62,139 nt of DNA from an uncultured Prevotella sp. (GCA_946188165.1 CAMHTW010000016.1:1-62139); one strand, 5' to 3'. Numbered from the stretch's first letter, positions 18,701-25,544 are shown. Made by a program: numbers and translations. Notes: a model not told the origin generated them from the sequence alone.

Positions 18701-20785
18701 ATGAAAACCAAGAATATCATACATCAAGTGGTGGCAGCAGGACTATTCTCCCTCATTCTTCCTCCCTCCTCCCTCATCCTTACATCATGCGCCGACTTCC
18801 TCGACACCGAGTCGCCCTCGCAGCAGACCTCACAGGTTATTTATGAGAATGAGGGAATGGCCCGCTCTGCCATCATGGGTGTCTATAGCGACTTGGCAGG
18901 CACATACGTCTATGGACAGAAAATGTCCGTCAACTGGCAGGGCGTCAGCGACATCGAACTGGCCAGCGGCTATAACAGTGACCCTTCTAAGGAGCTGACC
19001 AGCGACACGGGAGCTGCCAATTACTATAGCGACTGGTACAACCATACCGTGCAGTGGCAATATATCTTTAAGATGGCCGAGCGTGCAGCAACGGCCGTAG
19101 AGGGCATCCGCAACAGCACTGCCTTCAAGAGTGGCAACAAGACCATGCAACGCTATCTGGGTGAGGCACTGACATTGCGCTCGATAGCTTACTTCGAACT
19201 GGTGCGCCGCTGGGGCGACATTCCCTATAAGGAGGGCACGTCGAAGAGCGACCTTTCGAACGTCTATGCCGGCAAGACCAGTCGCGACGAAATCTATGCC
19301 GCCCTGGTGCGCGACATGCAGGAGGCCATCGAATATCTGCCATGGATGGGTGAGGTGACAGACTATACCTGTGAACGCATCACCAAAGGCTTTGCCAAAG
19401 GTCTGTTGGCACGTATCGCACTGTTTGCTGGTGGCTGGAGCGTGCGCGACGGCAATCAGTTTACCGATGACTCGAATATCGAACACTACCCCACTGGTGT
19501 TGCAGGCATGGGCGAGATGAACGGCTTCTATGTGGGACGTGTCAAGAACTGGAAGGACTACTACAAGATTGCTGAACAGCAGTGTGCCGAAATCATTGGC
19601 GACGGCCAGAATCCTCACCAGCTCGATCCCGACTACGGACACATCTGGAGTACCGTCTGCCATCTGGACTATAACGGCTTTGGCGAGAACATGTTTGAGG
19701 TGGCCAACGGACTGGGGTATAGTGGTGACGTAGGTACGCTGATGGGACGCGAGATGGATGGCAACATCGGTTTCGGTAATACGGGCTGGGGCGCCAGCTA
19801 TGTGGCTACCAACGGCTACTACTTCTATTCGTTCACACCCACCGACCAGCGCCGCGACTATGCCTGCTGGTGGCCTAAATTCACGAAGGAGAACAACCAG
19901 CTGGGCGAGCAGATGCGTGGCGACATGCTGAACGTACACTTAGGCAAGTGGTGTTATTTCTGGACCAACGATGCTTATAAGGCACTGGCCAAGGCTGCCA
20001 GCGGACGCCCCAACACAGGTATCAACTGGATTCTGATGCGCTACAGCGATGTGCTGCTGATGTTTGCCGAGGCACGTTTTGCTTTGGAGGGAGCCGACAC
20101 GCAGAGCACGGTGGCAGGCATCTCGGCTCGCGAAGCCTTAGAGAAAGTACGCGAACGTGCCTTCGGTGCTGGCTCACCTGAAATCAAAAACTACGACAGC
20201 GACTTCTTCAATGCTATTGTCAACGAACGGGCATGGGAGTTTGGCGGTGAGGGTATCCGTAAACTCGACCTGGTACGCTGGGGACTGCTCGATCAGAAGA
20301 TAGAGGAAATGAAGGAGGCACTGGTAAAGATCTACGACGGCCAGCAGACGGTCAAGATTTTCGACAAGACCTACGAGCCCAACCAGTTCCCCGACAAAGT
20401 CTATTATAAGATGCATACCGGCGAGAGCGGTTATCCCGAGGTGGACATTGCGTCAGTTAACTTCTACCGCCAACTGAATGCCAATCCCGATCCCGACCAG
20501 TACAAGGAATTGACCTGGGTACGCAAGGAGAACAACGAGAACGATGTAGTCACCCGATCGGTACGCATCCTGCTCTGTGCCACGGGCTTGCGCGCCAGCT
20601 ACGACTATAGCGCTTTACTGGGACAACTGCAGTATGGTCAGCAGATTCAGGAGAAGCTGGCAACGTATATCATGGGCAACAAGGTATGCAACTACCGCCA
20701 CTTCTTCTCCATCTACTACGACGACATCTACAAGTCGAATGGCTACCTGAAGAACTCGTATGGCTATGACCACAGCGTGGAGTGA
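18701..20785 (+). CDS. SusD/RagB-type surface glycan-binding lipoprotein
   Basis: The lid and binding partner of the SusC-like transporter encoded just upstream. The 694-residue product has a lipoprotein signal with lipobox LTSC (Cys30 region), the SusD N-terminal pattern (CADFLDTESPSQQTS), tetratricopeptide-like helices (ALTLRSIAYFELVRRWGDIP is the family's characteristic helix pair) and the C-terminal part with ILMRYSDVLLMFAEARF and NERAWEFGGEGIRKLDLVRWG. The signal-peptide codons contain a heptanucleotide repeat. The gene lies 34 bp after susC and 47 bp before the next lipoprotein gene, so all three form one operon. Confidence 0.93.
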   Translation: MKTKNIIHQVVAAGLFSLILPPSSLILTSCADFLDTESPSQQTSQVIYENEGMARSAIMGVYSDLAGTYVYGQKMSVNWQGVSDIELASGYNSDPSKELTSDTGAANYYSDWYNHTVQWQYIFKMAERAATAVEGIRNSTAFKSGNKTMQRYLGEALTLRSIAYFELVRRWGDIPYKEGTSKSDLSNVYAGKTSRDEIYAALVRDMQEAIEYLPWMGEVTDYTCERITKGFAKGLLARIALFAGGWSVRDGNQFTDDSNIEHYPTGVAGMGEMNGFYVGRVKNWKDYYKIAEQQCAEIIGDGQNPHQLDPDYGHIWSTVCHLDYNGFGENMFEVANGLGYSGDVGTLMGREMDGNIGFGNTGWGASYVATNGYYFYSFTPTDQRRDYACWWPKFTKENNQLGEQMRGDMLNVHLGKWCYFWTNDAYKALAKAASGRPNTGINWILMRYSDVLLMFAEARFALEGADTQSTVAGISAREALEKVRERAFGAGSPEIKNYDSDFFNAIVNERAWEFGGEGIRKLDLVRWGLLDQKIEEMKEALVKIYDGQQTVKIFDKTYEPNQFPDKVYYKMHTGESGYPEVDIASVNFYRQLNANPDPDQYKELTWVRKENNENDVVTRSVRILLCATGLRASYDYSALLGQLQYGQQIQEKLATYIMGNKVCNYRHFFSIYYDDIYKSNGYLKNSYGYDHSVE
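18750..18784 (+). repeat. Heptanucleotide repeat inside the SusD signal peptide
   Basis: CCCTCAT, TCTTCCT, CCCTCCT, CCCTCAT and CCTTACA follow with a 7-bp period and encode the hydrophobic stretch just before the lipobox cysteine. Confidence 0.7.
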
Positions 20786-20832
20786 TGCGGACGAAGCCCT
20801 GAATAATAAATAAAAAAGAAAAAAGAAGAGTT

Positions 20833-22470
20833 ATGAAAACCGAGATAAGAAAAGAATATAGAAGCCCGAAAGGTTTTATATCTTATATTTTATATTTTAT
20901 ATTTAGTATGATGCTCGCATCATGCACCGAGGATGCCAACGATTGGGCAGTCGACAAAAGCTACGACCGGCTGTATCGTACCACCCATTTCGAAATGGAG
21001 AAGGCTATGGCGACATCTGTCGTACTGAAGTTCAACGGTGTGGCCGAGGCTACGAAATACGTCTTCGAGTTTAGTCTTGACAGCATGCAGTTTGCTGACA
21101 TCATACGTACTGAGGAGGTGAAGGCCGATACGCTGACACCCTATAGTGCAGGTAAGACTGCCGTGCAGACCGAATATCTGAAGCTGTTCGAAGACCTCTA
21201 TGGCACCACACGCTATTCGACCCGCATCAAAGCCATCAACGAGCGAACGGGAAGTGAATCGGGCTGGTACGGACTGAGTTTCATGACACCTGCCGAGCAA
21301 ATCTTTACTTCCGTCACACCAGGTATCAACGATGTCAATCTGCGCTGGGAGGCCGACAAAGCCGTATCAGACATCAAGATAGGACAATTGTCGGGCAAAG
21401 ACACCACATGGATACAGTCCATTAGCGTGACTGCTGCCATGCAGCAGGCTGGCGAGACGTCCGTTGGCGAACTGACGCCCGGCACGAACTATATAGCACA
21501 GATTCTGAACAACGGTTTCCTGCGTGGCACGTGGAAGTTCCGAACCCTCGGCTCAGCCGTCGGACAGACCATCGAAGTCAATCCTGGCGACGACCTGCTG
21601 ACGCTGCTCACTGAGGCTACCGACGAGACTGTGACGCTTATCTTCACTGGCGGTCAGGAGTACGACATCGAGAACCAGCTGCGCATTCCTGAGAATGCCG
21701 TCAACGTCTATTTTGCAGGCAAGACGGTCAACGGCCAGAAGCCTGTGCTGAACATGACCAAGGGACTGCGTCTCTCTGGCAACAAGGGTAACATCTGCTT
21801 CCAGTCCGTCATCATTGACGACAAGATGGGCGAGGCCTACTGGTTCAATCCCGACAAGAACAACGTCGACACCTATAGCTTCCAGGGCTGCGAAATCCGC
21901 AACATTCCACGCACACTGGTCTATGTCAACAACGACGATGTGACGTTCCGCCAGATTCTCATCGACGACTGCATCGTCTATAACGTTGGAACCAGTGGCT
22001 ACGGCATGATTAATATTGGTAAGAATACTACTACGATGGAGACAATCAGCATCACCAACTCCACACTGTGCGAGATTGGAGACCAGACCATGGACCTGCG
22101 CTGTCTGATAGATCTCTTCAAGTTCGACCGCTGCATCTTCTGCAACTACACCACCAAACTGCAGAAATGGATTCGTGCCGACAACAAACGTGCACCAAAG
22201 GAGGCTCAGGTCACCAACTCCATCTTCTGTGGACCCAACGGTGGTCAGAAGATGAATGCAGGCTACAACGACTACTCCGGTTGGCTCGAGTTCTCTGGCT
22301 GCTACCTGACCAGCGACTTCCCTGAAGATGCACGTCCCTTCACCAATGCCATGCACCTCAACATCACTACCGACGAACTGTTTGCAGACCCACAAAACCT
22401 CGACTTCCATCTCAAGGATGGTGTCACCTTCAAGGGCAAGGGCCAGGCTGGCGACCCCCGCTGGTGGTAA
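20833..22470 (+). CDS. DUF4957/DUF5123-type surface lipoprotein of the pectin locus
   Basis: Third gene of the susCD operon, in the SusE/F-like position, so probably a surface glycan-binding protein. The 545-residue product has a lipobox LASC (signal MMLASC), FnIII-like beta modules (about 50-240), then a right-handed beta-helix-like region (GQTIEVNPGDDLLTLLTEATDE; QSVIIDDKMGEAYWFN; NITTDELFADPQNLDFHLKDG). This layout recalls the DUF4957 and DUF5123 families often found in pectin-use loci; that naming is from memory. The final beta-helix could also be a divergent lyase-like fold, but no catalytic set is evident. The signal-peptide codons share a repeat cassette with the S41 gene at 3858. Confidence 0.78.
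   Translation: MKTEIRKEYRSPKGFISYILYFIFSMMLASCTEDANDWAVDKSYDRLYRTTHFEMEKAMATSVVLKFNGVAEATKYVFEFSLDSMQFADIIRTEEVKADTLTPYSAGKTAVQTEYLKLFEDLYGTTRYSTRIKAINERTGSESGWYGLSFMTPAEQIFTSVTPGINDVNLRWEADKAVSDIKIGQLSGKDTTWIQSISVTAAMQQAGETSVGELTPGTNYIAQILNNGFLRGTWKFRTLGSAVGQTIEVNPGDDLLTLLTEATDETVTLIFTGGQEYDIENQLRIPENAVNVYFAGKTVNGQKPVLNMTKGLRLSGNKGNICFQSVIIDDKMGEAYWFNPDKNNVDTYSFQGCEIRNIPRTLVYVNNDDVTFRQILIDDCIVYNVGTSGYGMINIGKNTTTMETISITNSTLCEIGDQTMDLRCLIDLFKFDRCIFCNYTTKLQKWIRADNKRAPKEAQVTNSIFCGPNGGQKMNAGYNDYSGWLEFSGCYLTSDFPEDARPFTNAMHLNITTDELFADPQNLDFHLKDGVTFKGKGQAGDPRWW
20876..20925 (+). repeat. Heptanucleotide run plus lipobox palindrome, second copy
   Basis: TTATATC then TTATATT three times (20876-20903) encode the hydrophobic core, followed by a 24-bp segment (20902-20925) matching 3936-3959 at 23 of 24 bases, including the ATGATGCTCGCATCAT palindrome that encodes MMLASC. 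Confidence 0.8.
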
Positions 22471-22527
22471 GAAATAACATATTTGATTTGTTTTTGTAAG
22501 TTAGTTTAGTTTATTAAAATCCTTTTC

Positions 22528-22562
22528 AGAGCGGGTACTCGAGATGCGTACCTGCTCTTTTT
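22528..22562 (+). terminator. Intrinsic terminator of the susCD operon
   Basis: AGAGCGGGTAC (22528-22538) pairs with GTACCTGCTCT (22548-22558), one G-U pair, followed by a T-run to 22562. Confidence 0.8.
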
Positions 22563-22593
22563 ACTTTTTATTGCGCGCGCTTTTGTTCCTTTA

Positions 22594-22634
22594 ACCTCAT
22601 CATCGAGAAAGCCCGTGAATTGTTAAGAAATTAA
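22594..22634 (+). pseudogene. 3'-end remnant of an S41 peptidase gene
   Basis: The bases encode LIIEKARELLRN followed by TAA, almost the same C-terminus as the intact S41 gene (LIIEKARELLSN), with third-position changes CGC to CGT, CTG to TTG and AAC to AAT. The upstream part of the gene is absent. The substitutions are mostly synonymous, so it looks like the end of a homologous gene from a related genome and not a fresh duplicate. It sits just upstream of the tRNA pair. Confidence 0.75.
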
Positions 22635-22659
22635 AAATTATAGGCTGAAAAGAAAAATT

Positions 22660-22687
22660 CTCAACTCTCAATTCTCAATTCTCAATT
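22660..22687 (+). repeat. Heptanucleotide repeat upstream of the tRNA operon
   Basis: CTCAACT then CTCAATT three times, 7-bp period, ending 8 bp before the -7 element of the tRNA promoter; it therefore occupies the spacer and -33 region. Confidence 0.8.
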
Positions 22688-22695
22688 AAAATGTG

Positions 22696-22703
22696 TACCT
22701 TTG
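22696..22703 (+). promoter_or_regulatory. -7 element of the tRNA-Leu/tRNA-Val operon
   Basis: TACCTTTG matches TAnnTTTG, 45 bp upstream of tRNA-Leu. The -33 position falls within the heptanucleotide repeat and has no TTTG. Confidence 0.6.
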
Positions 22704-22748
22704 CACCCGCAAAAGACAGAACCCAAAAGGGAATTGACTCGTCGATTA

Positions 22749-22830
22749 GCGCCTGTGGCGGAATTGGTAGACGCGCTAGACTTAGGATCTAGTATCTCAC
22801 GATGTGCAGGTTCGAGTCCTGTCAGGCGCA
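22749..22830 (+). tRNA. tRNA-Leu (anticodon UAG)
   Basis: Acceptor strand GCGCCTG pairs with CAGGCGC; discriminator base A at 22830. The anticodon stem CTAGA/TCTAG encloses the loop CTTAGGA with anticodon TAG. The T-arm contains GGTTCGAGTCC and a variable arm is present as expected of a class II tRNA. CCA is not encoded. Confidence 0.95.
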
Positions 22831-22837
22831 CTGAAAA

Positions 22838-22911
22838 GTCGGCATAGCTCAGCTGGTTAGAGTATCACCTTGACATGGTGGGGGTCCTTGGTTCGAGTCC
22901 AAGTGTCGACA
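22838..22911 (+). tRNA. tRNA-Val (anticodon GAC)
   Basis: Acceptor GTCGGCA pairs with TGTCGAC (one G-U), D-arm AGCTCAGCTGGTTAGAG, anticodon stem TCACC/GGTGG with loop TTGACAT, anticodon GAC, T-arm GGTTCGAGTCC, discriminator A. CCA is not encoded. It follows tRNA-Leu by 7 nt and ends before a terminator. Its anticodon-arm segment 22861-22884 is repeated at 4914-4937. Confidence 0.95.
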
Positions 22912-22918
22912 CAATAAG

Positions 22919-22942
22919 AGAGAGCACACAGCTCTCTTTTTT
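22919..22942 (+). terminator. Intrinsic terminator of the tRNA operon
   Basis: AGAGAGC (22919-22925) and GCTCTCT (22931-22937) form a stem around ACACA, followed by a run of six T. Confidence 0.85.
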
Positions 22943-22959
22943 CTTTTTTGCATTATTTA

Positions 22960-22992
22960 CCCCTGATTTCGGACAGAAATCGGGGGTATTTT
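22960..22992 (+). terminator. Second hairpin terminator downstream of the tRNAs
   Basis: CCCCTGATTTC (22960-22970) pairs with GAAATCGGGGG (22976-22986) around GGACA, followed by TATTTT. It is either a backup terminator or a leftover of a gene once present here. Confidence 0.6.
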
Positions 22993-23040
22993 CGTTGGCA
23001 TAGCACAGCTTGCCTTTCGTTTTTTATATGAATTTCATTT

Positions 23041-23290
23041 TTACCCTCACTTACTCACACCACAGGCTTCAAGCCCTTATATGCAGGGCGTTTAAAGGAC
23101 GTGAGGGATAAGCAATGTCCCTCACATTACCCTCACATTTTGGGTCACATTCACTCCTATCGCATATTAACGTGAGGGCTCGAAGATAAAAAAGTGAGGG
23201 AGACGTGAGGGAGGAAGAATATCCCTCACATGCCTTCAGCCCTTTATACATCGGCCTTTGAGAGGTGTCATGTGAGTATGTGAGGGACAT
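23041..23290. repeat. GTGAGGG/CCCTCAC repeat region with 11-bp phasing
   Basis: CCCTCACATTA (23119-23129), CCCTCACATTT (23130-23140) and TGGGTCACATT (23141-23151) follow at an exact 11-bp period. On the other side GTGAGGGAGAC and GTGAGGGAGGA (23094-offset pair at 23194-23204 and 23205-23215) do the same in the opposite orientation. Single copies lie at 23044, 23101, 23172, 23223 and 23280. The 22993-23574 interval holds no gene that I can support, only this and the next two repeats. Confidence 0.75.
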
Positions 23291-23361
23291 TTTCGAATTC
23301 CTTGATTTTTCGCGTTCGCTTCATCGAATAATCGTAATTTCTTCATTTAAGGCTCTTGTTC

Positions 23362-23445
23362 AGTCCGATTAATGCAAACTCCCAGTCCGAAGGCTTCGGA
23401 CTCGTAGTCCGTAGGGAGCGGACTGTCAGTCCGTCGGGACGGACT
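23362..23445. repeat. Cluster of AGTCCG...CGGACT hairpins
   Basis: Three hairpins in tandem share arms AGTCCG/CGGACT: 23384-23402 (AGTCCGAAG/CTTCGGACT, one-base centre), 23406-23424 and 23428-23445 (AGTCCGT/ACGGACT), preceded by a lone AGTCCG at 23362. The loops differ, as in REP/BIME-type palindromes. Confidence 0.8.
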
Positions 23446-23467
23446 AATCTCTTTCGCTAAACGTCTT

Positions 23468-23494
23468 TTCTCTTGGAGAGAAATGCCGTTTCTC
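23468..23494 (+). repeat. 27-bp dispersed repeat, copy 1
   Basis: Identical over 27 bases to 25662-25688. It contains a 7-bp hairpin, TTTCTCT/AGAGAAA around TGG. A degenerate AACGT precedes both copies. Confidence 0.8.
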
Positions 23495-23574
23495 GATGAG
23501 CGAGAAGCTTAGTTACTCGACAACTCTGCACCATTAGGTCGGAGAGCCGACCCGCATTTTTTTGAGTTTGGTTA

Positions 23575-23886
23575 TTACAACACCGTGAACGAGATTCGTT
23601 TTCCCAATCCTGAGAAAATACGGAAGAGCGTAGAGAGCTGCACATCCGCGTGACCATTCTCTATCTTTGAGATATAACTCTTCTTGGTGCCAATCTTAGC
23701 GGCTAACTGTTCCTGAGTCAGTCCTGCCAAGCGGCGCTGCTCCTTTAAGCATTCAGCTAAGCAGAATGCCTCAGCCTCGGTTTCAAAATTCTCACGAGCC
23801 TCTGTTCCACGCTCCCCGTACTCGGCATCGAGCAGTTCATCGAAACTCGTACACTCCATAATTGCTTCTTTCTTCTTTGCGTCCAT
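23575..23886 (-). CDS. XRE-family HTH protein, orphan antitoxin-like
   Basis: A 103-residue protein with an N-terminal helical stretch and a Cro/C1-type HTH (about 50-95): QRRLAGLTQEQLAAKIGTKKSYISKIENG. It resembles the antitoxin of HigBA/RelBE-type pairs, in which the DNA-binding antitoxin represses its own promoter. No toxin gene lies upstream or downstream: 23887-24081 is a promoter and terminator region and 23041-23574 is repeat DNA. It is either an orphan regulator or the survivor of a lost pair. A strong promoter is present (23940-23971), so the gene is probably expressed. Confidence 0.8.
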   Translation of the reverse strand: MDAKKKEAIMECTSFDELLDAEYGERGTEARENFETEAEAFCLAECLKEQRRLAGLTQEQLAAKIGTKKSYISKIENGHADVQLSTLFRIFSGLGKRISFTVL

Positions 23887-23939
23887 TATTGTGCCTCCTC
23901 ACTTTTAAAATTCTTTCTTAATTGCTTACATTTGCGTCA

Positions 23940-23971
23940 CAAAGTTAATCAATTAATGAACATTTGCCAAA
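23940..23971 (-). promoter_or_regulatory. Bacteroidota promoter of the XRE gene
   Basis: On the minus strand TTTG (23971-23968), a 20-bp spacer and TAACTTTG (23947-23940) match the consensus exactly. The start codon is 54 bp downstream. Confidence 0.8.
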
Positions 23972-23999
23972 TATTTCATATACTTTTTTATTGTAGAAC

Positions 24000-24027
24000 A
24001 AAAAAAACGCTATCAAGAATGATAGCG
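24000..24027 (-). terminator. Minus-strand terminator upstream of the XRE gene
   Basis: CGCTATC (24008-24014) and GATAGCG (24021-24027) form a stem; read on the minus strand it is followed by eight T. It would insulate the XRE promoter from leftward transcription. Confidence 0.7.
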
Positions 24028-24049
24028 ATTCTTGAGTTTGGGTGTCAGC

Positions 24050-24076
24050 CTCACAAGGGGACTGTCCCTGTGTGAG
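24050..24076. repeat. Imperfect 27-bp palindrome with GGGGACTGTCCC centre
   Basis: CTCACA and TGTGAG form the outer arms and GGGAC/GTCCC the inner arms. A similar hairpin with GTGCACA/TGTGCAC arms and a GGGTCAGTTCC centre lies at 35758-35787, just after the higBA pair. Confidence 0.6.
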
Positions 24077-24081
24077 CACGT

Positions 24082-24355
24082 CAGAAGAACACGTTGGAGT
24101 ATCTGGGTCTTTGGGAGAAATTGAACAACCCCAACTTTAAAGGGGTCGAATTCGACCCCCTTTTAGCTGAGGCAGGCAGCAACGCCTTTACGATGAGTCC
24201 TACGCGGTGGGTGGAATTGACCTCGGCTTTTTATCATTATTACCAAGAATGTTGCCGGAGTGCCACAAGGCGAACGACTCGTAAAGCTTAACCAGATTGC
24301 TATCCAGCAGATGCAGGTACTAGAAGGAAATAGTGGAAGAAATCTATTAAAATAG
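24082..24355 (+). pseudogene. KilA-N domain protein remnant
   Basis: The first frame (from 24082) reads KNTLEYLGLWEKLNNPNFK and then EAGSNAFTMSPTRWVEL, typical of the phage-type KilA-N DNA-binding domain. At about 24225 the frame is lost, and from 24245 another frame reads KNVAGVPQGERLVKLNQIA and ends ...GRNLLK at TAG 24353-24355, which fits the C-terminus of the same family. The centre of the domain and the N-terminus are missing, so this is a decayed mobile-element gene. Confidence 0.7.
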
Positions 24356-24620
24356 TAAACAATATCTTTCAATGAAACACTCCTGTCCCCGTTGTCCTAC
24401 AACATACGGCCGAAAGCATGGCGACCAGCATCATCTTCTATGTCCTTTTCATAATCGTTGGTGTTAGTTCCTGTATTTTGCATTCTCAATTCGACTGCAA
24501 AGTTACAACTTTTTATTTATATATGATAGCTTATAACCATTTTTTACATCTTTTTCCAGTCATTTCCCTCTTCCATATTACACTACAATTTCAAAACCAT
24601 TTCTTAATTTCTCAATTTTT

Positions 24621-24759
24621 AGTGACATAGTGACATATTATTTATGCTATTATTTGAATATCAGATAATTATACGACTATTTACAAGGCACTTAGTGACA
24701 TAAAAGTGACATAAAAGTGACATAGAAGTGACATACATCCGACATAAATCTGGCATTTT
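24621..24759 (+). repeat. Left phased array of 11-bp AGTGACATAAA units
   Basis: AGTGACAT occurs twice at 24621-24636. Then six consecutive 11-bp units run from 24694 to 24759: AGTGACATAAA, AGTGACATAAA, AGTGACATAGA, AGTGACATACA, then two degenerate ones (TCCGACATAAA, TCTGGCATTTT). The words are the inverse complement of those in the right array at 25042-25107. The 24356-26240 interval has no supportable gene. Confidence 0.85.
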
Positions 24760-24869
24760 CTTGTATTTATCGCCACTTTTACCTCTCTTATGGATGCTAA
24801 CTGTCGACTAGTGTACTAGCTCATCGCGCCATTAATACTTCCACTGCCTGAGATTATGCCTTGTTAAAG

Positions 24870-24950
24870 AATTCTCTAGAGAATTGAACCGAATGCGCTA
24901 ATCTCCTCAATCGCTAGAGGCCTACTAGCACTCGAATTCTCTAGAGAATT
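24870..24950. repeat. Two identical 16-bp perfect palindromes
   Basis: AATTCTCTAGAGAATT occurs at 24870-24885 and 24935-24950, 65 bp apart, between the two inverted 11-bp arrays. A degenerate third copy (ATTCTCTAGAAAAT) lies at 25263-25276. Identical perfect palindromes are what a dimeric DNA-binding protein would recognise. Confidence 0.8.
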
Positions 24951-25041
24951 GAGTAACTACTCATAGCCTTTCTAGTTGTAACCTAATATCTCTGTATCTG
25001 CTAGCTTACTATGCACACATTACATGCTTATTACACGCAAC

Positions 25042-25107
25042 TATGCCACTATTATGTCGCTTTTATGTCACTTCTATGTCGGTTTTATGTCACTATTATG
25101 TCACTAT
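25042..25107 (-). repeat. Right phased array of 11-bp TATGTCACTAT units
   Basis: Six consecutive 11-bp units run without gaps: TATGCCACTAT, TATGTCGCTTT, TATGTCACTTC, TATGTCGGTTT, TATGTCACTAT, TATGTCACTAT. They are in opposite orientation to the left array. Further single copies lie at 25151-25165. Confidence 0.85.
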
Positions 25108-25450
25108 GTAATTTTGTAAACTATTGAGATACAATAAAATACCTTCAATTTATGTCATATGTCACTAGGTTTTAGAATTTCTCACATACTTTATACTAAT
25201 TTTCGATGGGTTTCGATTAAAAATTGAATGATTTTCTCACTGTTTTCTGCCAATATTTTATGATTCTCTAGAAAATTATGTTTTTTCGAACCCCTAACGA
25301 TGAATGTTGCAGCATTTACTGTATTATTCCGCAGTTGGACGAGACGTTAACCTGTCCTCACTGTTTTCACTAATACCTCTCTACCGCGTTTCATATTTAC
25401 CTCCACTCTTCCCATACTTTAGCCCCAGTCTTGCTTCGATGCTCCTTCTA

Positions 25451-25544
25451 TTCATGTCCGCTATTTCCTCGTTATATGCTCGCTACTTGTTCGGTCTAAA
25501 ACCGAACATATACCGGACAAGTACCGGACATCTACCGAACATGA
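25451..25544. repeat. Third phased array, 11-bp ACCGGACATCT units
   Basis: ACCGAACATAT, ACCGGACAAGT, ACCGGACATCT and ACCGAACATGA run from 25501 to 25544 at an exact 11-bp period. Inverted copies (TTCATGTCCGC at 25451, ACTTGTTCGGT at 25485) precede them. Same design as the GTGACAT arrays but a different word. Confidence 0.8.

Noticed and set aside
18830..19939. Long open frame (369 codons) on the minus strand opposite susD
   Set aside because: The plus strand encodes a full SusD with lipobox and family motifs; the antisense frame follows from its GC-rich third positions and has no start region or family pattern.
21553..22410. Open frame of 285 codons on the minus strand opposite the DUF4957-type gene
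   Set aside because: Shadow frame; the plus strand has signal, operon position and family pattern.
4938..22590. Integrative element with its own integrase or transposase in the pectin locus
   Set aside because: Every gene in the interval is accounted for as enzyme, transporter or regulator; no recombinase is found, so self-mobility is not supported.
24418..24630. Small hydrophobic ORF (70 codons)
   Set aside because: AT-rich non-coding DNA with no ribosome-binding site, promoter or family resemblance; lies in the repeat island.
24694..25107. CRISPR array
   Set aside because: The units are only 11 bp and contiguous, without spacers, and no cas gene is present in the window.
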